48,790 nt of DNA from Candidatus Scalindua sp. (GTDB lineage: Bacteria > Planctomycetota > Brocadiia > Brocadiales > Scalinduaceae): assembly GCA_021777035.1 (NCBI GenBank), contig JAIQZR010000202.1, positions 1 to 48,790 of the forward strand, written 5' to 3'. The position numbers were made by a program, and so were the translations under genes. A model generated the notes under the pieces. It was not told the DNA's origin and made no database searches. It worked only from the letters and a program-made list of their open reading frames with translations. How positions within the stretch are numbered: the stretch's first letter is position 1; every line of letters begins with the position of its first letter. Positions 17,611 to 25,900 of this stretch are shown here, one piece after another.

Positions 17611-18390
17611 ATGTTAAAGTTTTCACTTAAATCTGCTTTATACCAAGTACCTGGTATAATATTTCTCATTTGCACCTCCCGAATTCAAATCGAGTGTGAT
17701 CTTATCAGGAAAAGATCCCACGATTTTATTTTTGGGCGTGCCCGTGCATTTACAAAACGACTTTTAGCACTCTTAAATGTCAGGATAGAGGCATCAGGTT
17801 TAGAACACCTGATTAACAAGCCCGCAATAATATGCCAGAACCACACTTCAATAATGGACATCCCTGCTATATTGAATACAGTAAAAGGAAAATCACTGTT
17901 CTGCGCCAAGATTGAGTTGTTCAGGATTTGGGTTTTCGGTAAGGGGATTGAAATCCTGGGTATGATTAAGGTGCATAAAGATGACAGGAAAACCTGGAAA
18001 GTACTCTCGGAAGCGGCAAAAAACATAAAAGCAACCGAATCAAAGAGTGGCGCTTTGACACCTTACTTAGTGATTTTTCCGGAAGGAACGCGAACAAAGG
18101 ACAAAGACTACAAGATGGGTGAATTTAAACGCGGCCTCTTCAGCATTGCCATAAAACACAACCTGCCAATTATTCCGATCGCGTCTTACGGTGGTCTGGA
18201 TATCACACCAAAAGGCGCATGGATTTTCAGTAAAGGTACGATTTACGAAAAGGTTTTAGAACCTTTATATCCAGAGAATTACGAGGGAGTGGGAGGCATT
18301 AAGGAGCAATCCATCAAACTCCAAAACGATACATGGAAGAGGATAAATGACGGACTTAGTGAACTGATTAAAGCTCATGGCAGTCGGTAA
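17611..18390 (+). CDS. 1-acyl-sn-glycerol-3-phosphate acyltransferase (PlsC-like)
   Basis: A 259-residue membrane-associated acyltransferase of phospholipid synthesis. It has the catalytic NHTSIMD motif (H78-X4-D83) and the substrate motif FPEGTRTKD, and the length is usual for PlsC. An N-terminal hydrophobic segment (about 8-22) would tether it to the inner membrane. AGGACG lies just upstream of the ATG. The gene ends at a strong hairpin shared with the convergent neighbour. The precise acyl acceptor is inferred from the family. Confidence 0.87.
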   Translation: MLKFSLKSALYQVPGIIFLICTSRIQIECDLIRKRSHDFIFGRARAFTKRLLALLNVRIEASGLEHLINKPAIICQNHTSIMDIPAILNTVKGKSLFCAKIELFRIWVFGKGIEILGMIKVHKDDRKTWKVLSEAAKNIKATESKSGALTPYLVIFPEGTRTKDKDYKMGEFKRGLFSIAIKHNLPIIPIASYGGLDITPKGAWIFSKGTIYEKVLEPLYPENYEGVGGIKEQSIKLQNDTWKRINDGLSELIKAHGSR

Positions 18391-18396
18391 CTCAGG

Positions 18397-18459
18397 AAAA
18401 TCAGGCTAGTTGAGACCTGCCACATACTTTCCGTAACAGATCTCAACTCGCCTGATTTT
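18397..18459. terminator. Bidirectional terminator hairpin
   Basis: Arms at 18397-18419 and 18437-18459 pair over 23 positions with few mismatches (AAAATCAGGC ... GCCTGATTTT at the base). The A-run before and T-run after let it terminate both the acyltransferase on the plus strand and the convergent membrane-protein gene. Confidence 0.8.
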
Positions 18460-18825
18460 CTAACACTGGCGTTGTTGTTGTTCTTTCCGGTCTTTTTTCC
18501 TTCCGGATCTGTACGCATCAATAATCCCTATAATCCAGCAGAATAGCAACAATAACGAGGCAAACTTGTACGTGACATCATCTGACGTAGTGTCTACCAG
18601 ACCAACCGCATTTATAACCTCACTCATATCTATTGCACCACCACCATACTCAATCTTTTCAAGTACTACAAATGCTTGCTGTAGAACCTTCATCCCAATT
18701 ACCAGCAGACATAGGGAGCCTATAATCATCAAAGCCACACCACGAATGTAATGTTTCATAACAAACTGACCACAGCCAGGAAATACCAATCCGGACAAAA
18801 GCACCCCTTTTAATGATTTTTTCAT
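18460..18825 (-). CDS. Small integral membrane protein
   Basis: A 121-residue protein with three hydrophobic stretches (about 7-20, 28-50 and 87-107) and a basic, glutamine-rich tail. The start, KSLKGVLLSGLVFPGCGQFV, and GVALMIIG resemble a widespread group of small 'PGxGQ' membrane proteins, some of which carry TM2-like folds. A specific function is not known. The stop lies at the base of the shared terminator hairpin. A DoxX scar lies just upstream. Confidence 0.75.
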   Translation of the reverse strand: MKKSLKGVLLSGLVFPGCGQFVMKHYIRGVALMIIGSLCLLVIGMKVLQQAFVVLEKIEYGGGAIDMSEVINAVGLVDTTSDDVTYKFASLLLLFCWIIGIIDAYRSGRKKDRKEQQQRQC

Positions 18826-18885
18826 TATGTTCCTCTATCACGATCCTGATCCATTTGTTTATCGATGTTTTCGAGCAGGTCTAAT

Positions 18886-18975
18886 CTAGCCATGGAACAC
18901 AAACATGATACCAATACCTACCCGCAAGATAAGTAGACCTGCATCACTATATTTATCCAGAAAACTAAAAACCAT
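18886..18975 (-). pseudogene. DoxX-family 5' fragment
   Basis: An ATG at 18975, with AGGAGG upstream, opens a frame of 29 codons ending in TAG at 18886. The product (FLDKYSDAGLLILRVGIGIM, then FVFHG) is the typical N-terminus of a DoxX-family membrane protein, which should be about 130 residues. The rest is missing. A second, shorter copy of the same start lies at 21436-21478. Past the TAG, a 22-codon frame begins at ATG 18891 and runs up to the next gene start; its nature is unclear. Confidence 0.65.
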
Positions 18976-18991
18976 AACTTCCTCCTAATTG
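18949..18991. repeat. DoxX-leader direct repeat, copy A
   Basis: This roughly 43-bp segment (ATATTTATCCAGAAAAC ... CATAACTTCCTCC) reappears, with a few changes, at 21436-21478 in the same orientation. Both copies carry a ribosome-binding site, an ATG and the first eight or nine codons of a DoxX gene. They bracket about 2.4 kb of accessory genes. Confidence 0.7.
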
Positions 18992-19122
18992 TTTCAATAA
19001 CTATTTATACAAATTTTAATTTAGCAAAATTTTATAGTTTCTGCTAATTTTATATTTATAAAAATGATGGATTGAATCATTTGCCAATTAACCCTTATTC
19101 CCTTACAACTATTCCTGGTTTT

Positions 19123-19494
19123 ATGGACAAGAAAAAGCTGGCGGTCATTCACATTGTAAAAAGAGAACTCTCTTTGAGTGATGACGAGTATCGGAATATA
19201 CTTGAACGAGTTACCGGTGTTCGATCAGCAAAGGATCTGACTGATGATCAGTTTCACAAACTGATGCGTTATTTTGTCAGAACCCGTCATTATAAAGCAA
19301 CAAATGGAGGAATAACCATACGGCAGAAATATTATCTGAGACAGTTGCAAGAGAAACTTCAGTGGGATGACGCTCATTTCCGGAACTACATACACAAATA
19401 TTTTCACAATCGGAACATCAACACCTATACCAAACACAACGCAAGCAATCTGATTGTGGCATTAAAGTCGGTCTTGAAAAGCCACGACACGTAA
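19123..19494 (+). CDS. GemA-like (phage Mu gp16/DUF1018) protein
   Basis: A protein of about 123 residues starting MDKKKLAVIHIVKRELSLSD. The KLAxIHIxKxELxLxDxxYRxxLExxTG pattern is that of phage Mu gp16 (GemA) and relatives. A second helical half (RQKYYLRQLQEKLQWDDAHF) follows, as in longer members. In Mu, GemA affects host gene expression and DNA supercoiling. No phage structural or transposase gene is next to it here, so it may be a domesticated or stranded phage gene. A TTG 17 codons upstream (19072) is an alternative start. Confidence 0.65.
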   Translation: MDKKKLAVIHIVKRELSLSDDEYRNILERVTGVRSAKDLTDDQFHKLMRYFVRTRHYKATNGGITIRQKYYLRQLQEKLQWDDAHFRNYIHKYFHNRNINTYTKHNASNLIVALKSVLKSHDT

Positions 19495-19660
19495 ACCGGA
19501 AGAAGTCAGACCCGCAGCGAAACAAGATTGGATAAGGAAGTGAGCACTTACGAAACGGTTCACAAATCCTCATACCGGAGCAGGCATCTCATGATATACT
19601 TTTGGCAGGTGTGACGACGAACTTTCTAAGTCAATAAAAAATAGTCAGTGAAGTTTTTTC

Positions 19661-19766
19661 TTGACGAAGTCGGATAAAAGATATAAGGTTGAACTGTTCT
19701 CTGCCAGTGGCAGTGGAATCTACAAAGGCTTCCGCCGAGCCAGCCTGGCAAATCGGCGGTTTTTTT
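19661..19766 (+). ncRNA. Candidate small RNA with own promoter and terminator
   Basis: TTGACG (19661-19666) and TATAAG (19682-19687) form a sigma-70-like promoter with a short 15-bp spacer. About 70 nt later a perfect intrinsic terminator ends at 19766. In between lies a small hairpin, CTGCC-AGT-GGCAG. There is no credible protein inside. The RNA would run into the 3' end of the convergent 148-residue gene. It is only a prediction from signals. Confidence 0.4.
19732..19766 (+). terminator. Intrinsic terminator, plus strand
   Basis: CCGCCGA (19732-19738) pairs with TCGGCGG (19753-19759), and seven T follow. It serves either the candidate small RNA or readthrough from the GemA-like gene 240 bp upstream. 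Confidence 0.85.
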
Positions 19767-20211
19767 ATAACCATTTCGAACCACGACGTATCATGTCAAT
19801 TGTTGCGGGTCGCCCCTTGATGCCTTTTGTATCAGCAAGATACGCAGTTATAAAATCCGCTTTGCCAGAACCCGTAAGCTGTATAATAACAACATAATTC
19901 CCCATCACTATAGTTACTCTTCGCTTTTTGTTGTAACGTTTCTTTTTCCTATCCCAACCAACATACTTCTCACTTTTCGGATCTTGTAACGCTTTCTTGA
20001 TCCAGTCAATTCGTTCCGCTCGTTTTATAGAAAAAGTATCCTTATTCGTATCCCGACGTGATGATTCGAAAAAGGAGTGACCAAACATGCTTTTGTGAAA
20101 CCTGACTACTATTCCGTCAAACGTCTTAATTGGATCTTTGCAATAAACCTGCTCGAAGTGCCGCCTGTATTCTGCTTCAGTCCCATATTGGACCAGCAGA
20201 GAATATGGCAC
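19765..20211 (-). CDS. Partner of DUF3800 protein, possible nuclease-like
   Basis: A 148-residue basic protein with a GTG start one base after the stop of the DUF3800 gene, so the pair is co-translated. Visible blocks: VVRFHKSMFGHSFFESSRRD, RAERIDWIKKALQDP.SEKYVGWD, and YVVIIQLTGSGKADFITAYLADT. The His-rich loop, a helix around RAERI.WI, and strands ending in a TAYLAD-type segment recall small barnase/EndoU/colicin-like (BECR) nuclease domains seen in phage and toxin proteins. That is a fold-level guess. An effector in a two-gene defence or toxin unit is possible. Confidence 0.55.
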   Translation of the reverse strand: MPYSLLVQYGTEAEYRRHFEQVYCKDPIKTFDGIVVRFHKSMFGHSFFESSRRDTNKDTFSIKRAERIDWIKKALQDPKSEKYVGWDRKKKRYNKKRRVTIVMGNYVVIIQLTGSGKADFITAYLADTKGIKGRPATIDMIRRGSKWL

Positions 20212-20212
20212 T

Positions 20213-20914
20213 TCACCAACCGCCCTGTAAATCGATTACAAAAACATTAAATTTCTGTTCACTTTTCCATGTGTGTCCTACCCTTTTATTAAGACGGCCT
20301 TCCAACCTGCTGGCTATATTTCCCTTAGAACAACCATCAATAAGTGTTCCATTTAATCGAGCAGCAGCTACACCGGTCAACACGTCCGCCAATTGGGTCA
20401 GAACTGATTCTTTAGAACGAACAGCCTGAACATTTCTAATCGAAGAAGAAAGATTCGAGAGTTCCAGGCATTGCTTTAGGACATGCAGCCTATCACGTCG
20501 ACGATTACTTTTAAAATCACAAAACACCGCGTATTCGTTAAAATCCAGAATCCAATGATGGAGCAACTGATAGTAGAATTTATAGAAACCCAGTTCCTGG
20601 TCATTGTCATGATAATGTAGAAGATTCACTTTTTGATGTTCAACCGCAATACACCGGAACCTTAGATTGTCTCCCTGTTTGCAAAACCAGTCAACAAGTT
20701 CTAAATAGAAAGGGAGCTTAGAGGGTGACGCCTTCTGCCATTTAAACTCTCCACCAATCAGGTGTTTATTACGTAAATCATGTATGCCATCTTTGTACGC
20801 AAGCCGGTTGTCAGTCTTTAACCAGAGACTGCCAATTACCATAAATTTAGATGTTGGATTCTTCGATGAAAGAAGATCCGGACGGCTTTCATCACAGTAA
20901 ATATCAAAATCCAT
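20213..20914 (-). CDS. DUF3800 protein
   Basis: A 233-residue protein of the DUF3800 family, which has an RNase H-like fold. It has an N-terminal acidic strand, DIYCDESRPDLL, then FMVIGSLWL, a central FCDFKSNRRRDRL, and a C-terminal QLADVLTGVAAARLNG in which the aspartate is conserved. DUF3800 genes are common in defence islands and mobile regions, and a nuclease activity is suspected from the fold. It is first in a two-gene unit with the 148-residue partner. Confidence 0.8.
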   Translation of the reverse strand: MDFDIYCDESRPDLLSSKNPTSKFMVIGSLWLKTDNRLAYKDGIHDLRNKHLIGGEFKWQKASPSKLPFYLELVDWFCKQGDNLRFRCIAVEHQKVNLLHYHDNDQELGFYKFYYQLLHHWILDFNEYAVFCDFKSNRRRDRLHVLKQCLELSNLSSSIRNVQAVRSKESVLTQLADVLTGVAAARLNGTLIDGCSKGNIASRLEGRLNKRVGHTWKSEQKFNVFVIDLQGGW

Positions 20915-20964
20915 ATACCTTCTGCCCCTCTCAATTCAATATTTGCAAAGAAACTCTTACATCA

Positions 20965-21433
20965 TCAGGGTGCTTCTGTATCAGGTTGGCATTCATCTTC
21001 GTTTTTGTAAATCCTAAATTCTGTAAAAATATTTGATCGTTCAATGTTGCCACCAGGCTGTATCCCCATTGAATTCAATGTGGAAATCAAATCATTAATG
21101 CAATTATCTGGGTCTAATGTATAACTTGACCCCCCAGCACCTCCAGAACTTCCATCCAACCCTTTCCATAGTTCTTTGGCGCTTCCAGTCATCCATCCAT
21201 TTTTCTGGTGTATGATATTTGTCACCATCCAGCTCAATAGCAAGACGCCGATCCTGTTCACCTTCTACAACTAAATCAATAGAATATATGCCAACTTTTA
21301 CTTGAGGAATTACATTATATTCCTTTTCTATCAATCGGTCATAAACATCACGCTCAAATCCTGAATCACACAGTTCCCTAGGATTATTACTCTGTTGTTG
21401 CTGAAGCATTGGATTGACAAAGTGCTGCAACAC
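20965..21433 (-). pseudogene. MTES_1575-type endonuclease domain, frameshifted fragment
   Basis: From a TTG at 21433, the frame gives FERDVYDRLIEKEYNVIPQV, then IDLVVEG..DRRLAIELDGDKYH and RQRTMERVGWKFWRCWG. This is the REase-like domain normally found at the end of large SF1 helicases (PF18741-like). At a run of six G (plus C at 21130-21135) the frame shifts. The next frame continues naturally with SSYTLDPDNCINDLISTLNS to the stop at 20965. Removing one G would give one protein of about 155 residues. The helicase part is absent, and the 5' end is joined to a DoxX leader scar, so this looks like a rearranged remnant. Confidence 0.7.
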
Positions 21434-21435
21434 GA

Positions 21436-21478
21436 TATTTATCCAGAAAACAAAAAATCATAACTTTCTCCTTAATAT
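21436..21478. repeat. DoxX-leader direct repeat, copy B
   Basis: The second copy of the DoxX start segment found at 18949-18991, same orientation, about 85-90% identical by eye. On the minus strand it reads a ribosome-binding site, an ATG, and codons for MIFCFLDKYR. It then diverges into the endonuclease fragment. It marks a rearrangement junction. Confidence 0.7.
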
Positions 21479-21565
21479 TTAGACGTTCTCTATAAAATTA
21501 AAAAACTTTTTATTTTGCAAAAGATAATCGGCAGTTTAGCCTCAAGTTCAACCCTTGTATTCACT

Positions 21566-22939
21566 TTATTTGAGTAGTTCTTTTAATTTTTCCAGATCAG
21601 TCATTGCCTGTTTTAATTCTTCAGAATACACCGGTCTATTATCATTATGGCTTAATGGGTTGAGTATGTGTCTTCGGTCTACATTCAGCTTTTCTAAAAT
21701 CGCTTTGTTTTCACCAGCGCTTTTACTAATTGCTTTATCTACAAGCTTTGCCAAGTCAAGTTCATTGCAGTTCTTGTCAAGTTGCTCCCTTGGCGATAAA
21801 TATGATTTCAGGATTTTTTCAAATCCCTTCCTGAGAAGCAAGGCGCAGCAGTCATACTCTTTTTTTGCAAAAAATTCTTTGGCCCGTTCAGTCTCCGATG
21901 TTCCAAGTTTCAGTAACGGTTTATGAATATCTTCGGAGTCATCAAGGTACAATTCGTACTTTTTCCAAGACATCTTGTTTTTGTATAACTCAAAGAGTTC
22001 CTTGTCATGAGTAAAGAAAAATATCTGAAAATCGGCAAACTGTTCTTTCAATATATTTAATAGTTTCAGTCGATTACTCATATCAAGGCTAATAAGCAGA
22101 TCGTCTAAGACAAGCAGCTTAATACTCTCCTTTTCCAGAACACCGATGAGTTTCTTTATAGAAGCAAAATAAATTGAGATGGCAAGCGCAGAAAGGCGAG
22201 CTTCATTTAAAAATGTATGATATTGCCTGATTGGCTTATCCTTGAAGCCAATTTGCATAGTAACTATTGGTTCTGCAGCGCCACTCACATCATCAACTAT
22301 TTCCTGACGGCAGATAAAGGAGTCTATGCAAAAGTCCTTATCGAAATAGGTATTTATAAATCTGTTTATATCATTAAGCAATTTCTTATTGACTATTTTT
22401 TCTAACTCTGCAAAATATATTGCAAAATCTTTTACATCAGACAGCACTCTATTTCCCGCTAAAGGATAATCGCTCAAAAGCTGTCTCAACATTCCATAGA
22501 GATTAATCTCTCTACTTCCTGACACACCAGAATAGTGTACCTTCAGCAATTTTTTATAATCGAGCATAGGTGAAAAAACAGATAAGCCCTTTAAGAAATC
22601 TACATAATCCGGCAACTCTTCGGTGTCCACGGTAATAGTATATTCCGTTCCGTTTGTAAAACCGAATTCCACCTCTACTTCACCCTCACTGAAAATATTG
22701 AGGCTTTCAGCAAGATTGTCGATTCTATCTCTGGTTAACAACTCTAACGCTCTATAAATAGATGACTTTCCACTTCCGTTTTCTCCATAAATAAGGAGGT
22801 TTTCTCCTCCCACAGGAAGCTCAAACTCACCATGGAAAAATTTATAATTTACAAGCTTAATTTTGCTTATCCTGATAGGAGAACTGTATTCTTCTTTTGT
22901 CTCCGAGACTCTTAAACTATCTAATCTTTCGTCACTCAT
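21566..22939 (-). CDS. RecF/SMC-like AAA ATPase of defence operon
   Basis: A 457-residue ATPase with a Walker A motif YGENGSGKSS (residues about 51-60), an ABC-type signature region LNEARLSALAISIYFAS, a Walker B LLVLDDLLISLD and a switch FFFTHD. The layout is that of RecF/OLD-like ATPases with a short coiled-coil middle. The last 130 residues are helical and contain RRHILNPLSHNDN, a conserved-looking loop of unknown role. The start overlaps the methyltransferase stop by 4 nt (ATGA), so it is the third gene of one operon. In related systems such ATPases sense DNA ends or invading DNA. Its part here is inferred. Confidence 0.8.
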   Translation of the reverse strand: MSDERLDSLRVSETKEEYSSPIRISKIKLVNYKFFHGEFELPVGGENLLIYGENGSGKSSIYRALELLTRDRIDNLAESLNIFSEGEVEVEFGFTNGTEYTITVDTEELPDYVDFLKGLSVFSPMLDYKKLLKVHYSGVSGSREINLYGMLRQLLSDYPLAGNRVLSDVKDFAIYFAELEKIVNKKLLNDINRFINTYFDKDFCIDSFICRQEIVDDVSGAAEPIVTMQIGFKDKPIRQYHTFLNEARLSALAISIYFASIKKLIGVLEKESIKLLVLDDLLISLDMSNRLKLLNILKEQFADFQIFFFTHDKELFELYKNKMSWKKYELYLDDSEDIHKPLLKLGTSETERAKEFFAKKEYDCCALLLRKGFEKILKSYLSPREQLDKNCNELDLAKLVDKAISKSAGENKAILEKLNVDRRHILNPLSHNDNRPVYSEELKQAMTDLEKLKELLK

Positions 22940-25900
22940 TTTAACGCTCCGTTAATAATTTTTACAACATTCACATTTCTCCGGTGAATGAGGCCGCGAT
23001 AGACGGTTTTGTCGTTATTACAGAAGCCGTAAAGGGTCTTTATATATTCCGTTTTAAAATCATCAGTATCATCATCTTTAAATGGCTTTACCACCTCTCT
23101 TATTCTATCGGTAATATAGCAGTTTGCCTTTTTCATCTCCTTTTCAAAGTAAAGGTCATAGACCATACCGTCTATAACAGATTCAAATGTTGAGGCTTCA
23201 CTCTCAAACCCCTTGTCTTTGGCATAGAGGATACAGTCAACCAGTGTCTCAAAGGGTTTCTGGGCTTCTGAGGAGATTTGCGGGATGGGAAGCTCTTCAA
23301 CAAACATAGGTTTGTATTCAAAAAAACCCCCACTTCGTGTCACACCACGAGAACGTATATAATGATCACCAACAGACGAATTTAAAACAGACAGGATATA
23401 TTTATTACCTGGTGTTATCATTGTACTGGGCGCATTAATGTACATTCCTTTTCCAACAAGAGAAAATTGCGAATTCAGAGCAAGATTTCCCCACGCAATT
23501 CTAGTTTTATCAAACTCTTGTAGATATGCACAGTTCCTAAGATTATATGGAGTTTGCCCTTTATCCTGCCTTATTTCTAATTTACTCCAATAATAATCCA
23601 AATACCCCTTGATTGCTGGATAATCATCGATATTGATCGGCGGAACTCTATCTAAACTAACCACATCATAATATCCATTATGTGTATTTATCAACCATAA
23701 ATCCGCAAACTTAACGTTGTATCTTTTTATATCCATTCCCCTTAAAATCGGCGTAATGATTTCCGCGTTTTTTGGATCAGCGGCAATCAGTTCATCTTTT
23801 TTTGCACCGCTGATAATAAATGCCTCGTTGAAACCTGTTTTTATTCCATAACAGATTGAAATATCCCAATCCTTCAGTGGTGTGCCGATATCCTCTATCC
23901 GTCTCTTTATCGCATATTCATCTTTTGAGGAGATAATCCAGCTATCCTCGCTAAGTTCATCAAGGACAATCGCATTTTTATCAAAGTATTCTGAAATCTC
24001 TGTATTCGCCTTGAAATCATTATCAATAGTACATGCCTGTGTGATATTCTTGCTTTTTGCCTTTGAAAATATGAAAATATTTGTATTAACGGTTGCAGAC
24101 TCAAAGACTTTATAGTTCCCAAAGGCTATTAACTTTAGGGGGTTTGTATTTTGTGAAAAATACTTCCTGGTTGCCTTCCCGTAATTTGCCCGCATCCATT
24201 TGTCTGATGTTATAAAAGCCAGAACACCATTATCACGCAAAAGCATATTCCCTTTTTCATAAAAGAGACAATATATGTCACCGGTTTTTGTATAAGTTTT
24301 GTATTCTTCGTTTTCCCAATCCTTCTGCTCTTTTCTACCGCTGAATTTCTGTATCTGCACATAAGGAGGATTTCCGATCACTACATCAAATCCCCCTTTC
24401 TCTTGAAAGACCTCTGAAAAATAAAGTTTCCAGAGAAAAAAAGGCTTCGTGTTTGATTTCCTGGATATTTCTATCTCTCTGATAGCAGACTCTTTATTCT
24501 GTTCTTTGAGGGTTGCCTCAATAAACTCCCACTCCAGAACTTCAATCCTCTTTTTTAATGCGTCTTTTTCTCTCTTTTGTGTTGAAGCGAAATAATTGTT
24601 GTGTAAGCGCTTTAATTCTACACCCTTTTTCTTTCCGTCACTGCCAAAGTTAAATTGATCTTGTATTTTTTCTGTCCCTTGAGAACGTTTTATTTTTTTT
24701 AAAGATTTTTTATCTCTCTTCATTATTAAATGCAACTCACGTTTTTTATCAGGAGTAAGTTTTCCAGATTCTTGTTTTCTGATCGCCTCGACACCTCGTT
24801 TAGAAATCCCTTCCATTAATTCTTGTTTTTGGATTTGTTCATACGGTATTGAAGTCATTAACTTCTCATCAAATAGTTTTATCCCTTCGTATTCTTCAAC
24901 CAGGCTATTTCCCTGCATGATTTTAAAATCTAAATTCGGCAACGGTTCAATGTCCCAATTTTCTTTCTCTTTGTCGATATTTTCGTCAACAAGCAGTGAT
25001 ATAAAGAACCGCAATTTGGCAATCTCTACAGCAATCTGCTGAATGTCCACACCATAAATACACTTTTGAATCAGATAGAGCTTTCTTCCGTAATCAGAGT
25101 ATTTTTCACTGAATTTCCTTTCAATCTGATTTATCAAATCTTGTTTAATAACAGGATCCGGAACATTTTGCTCAACAGCAGTTATCTGTGCTTCCTTCCA
25201 AAGAGAATTTCCAGGATCAAGTTTTGAAAGAATAAAAACAAGCTTATTCAATATTCCCATCGGAAAAGCGCCGGAACCTACTGCCGGATCAACAATACGT
25301 AAGGCATCGATTAAGCTTACAATATTTTTTGTATCCTGTACGACAAAAGGATTATCTTCATTATCGGTTGCAAAGAGTTCGTCCAGCTTTTTATCAAGTT
25401 CTTTTGCATTTTCCAGATGTGTTTTAAAATATTCTTTCAGAGATTGAGTAACCATATAATCAACAATCTCACGTGGGGTGTAGAAACTGCCTGTAGCTTT
25501 TCTGGCGGTTGATGAGGTTTCCGGATTGAAACTGGCGAGCAGGTTTTCAAATACCTTGCCGAGAAGTTCCGGATCGAGGGCCACTTCCTGATCATCAGGT
25601 GAATTTTCGTCAATAGTGAAATTAAATGAAGAAAGAATGTTTAATATCCCTTTTACTGTGTAGGACTTATTTCTAGTATCGTAGTCGGCATTGAGATCCG
25701 CTTTCTGATCTCCACTGAAAAAAAGAAAGTTTGGAATAATTGGTTGGTTCTTCTTTACTGCTGTAAAACCATCAATATAAATGCCATCTTTTCTATCATC
25801 AAGGCATTCAAATAGTCCTCCATTTAAGAATGGTATTTCTCCAAAATACTCTTTTAGTTCATCAGGGTTTTTGAAAAGTGTTTGATAGCGAAAAACATTA

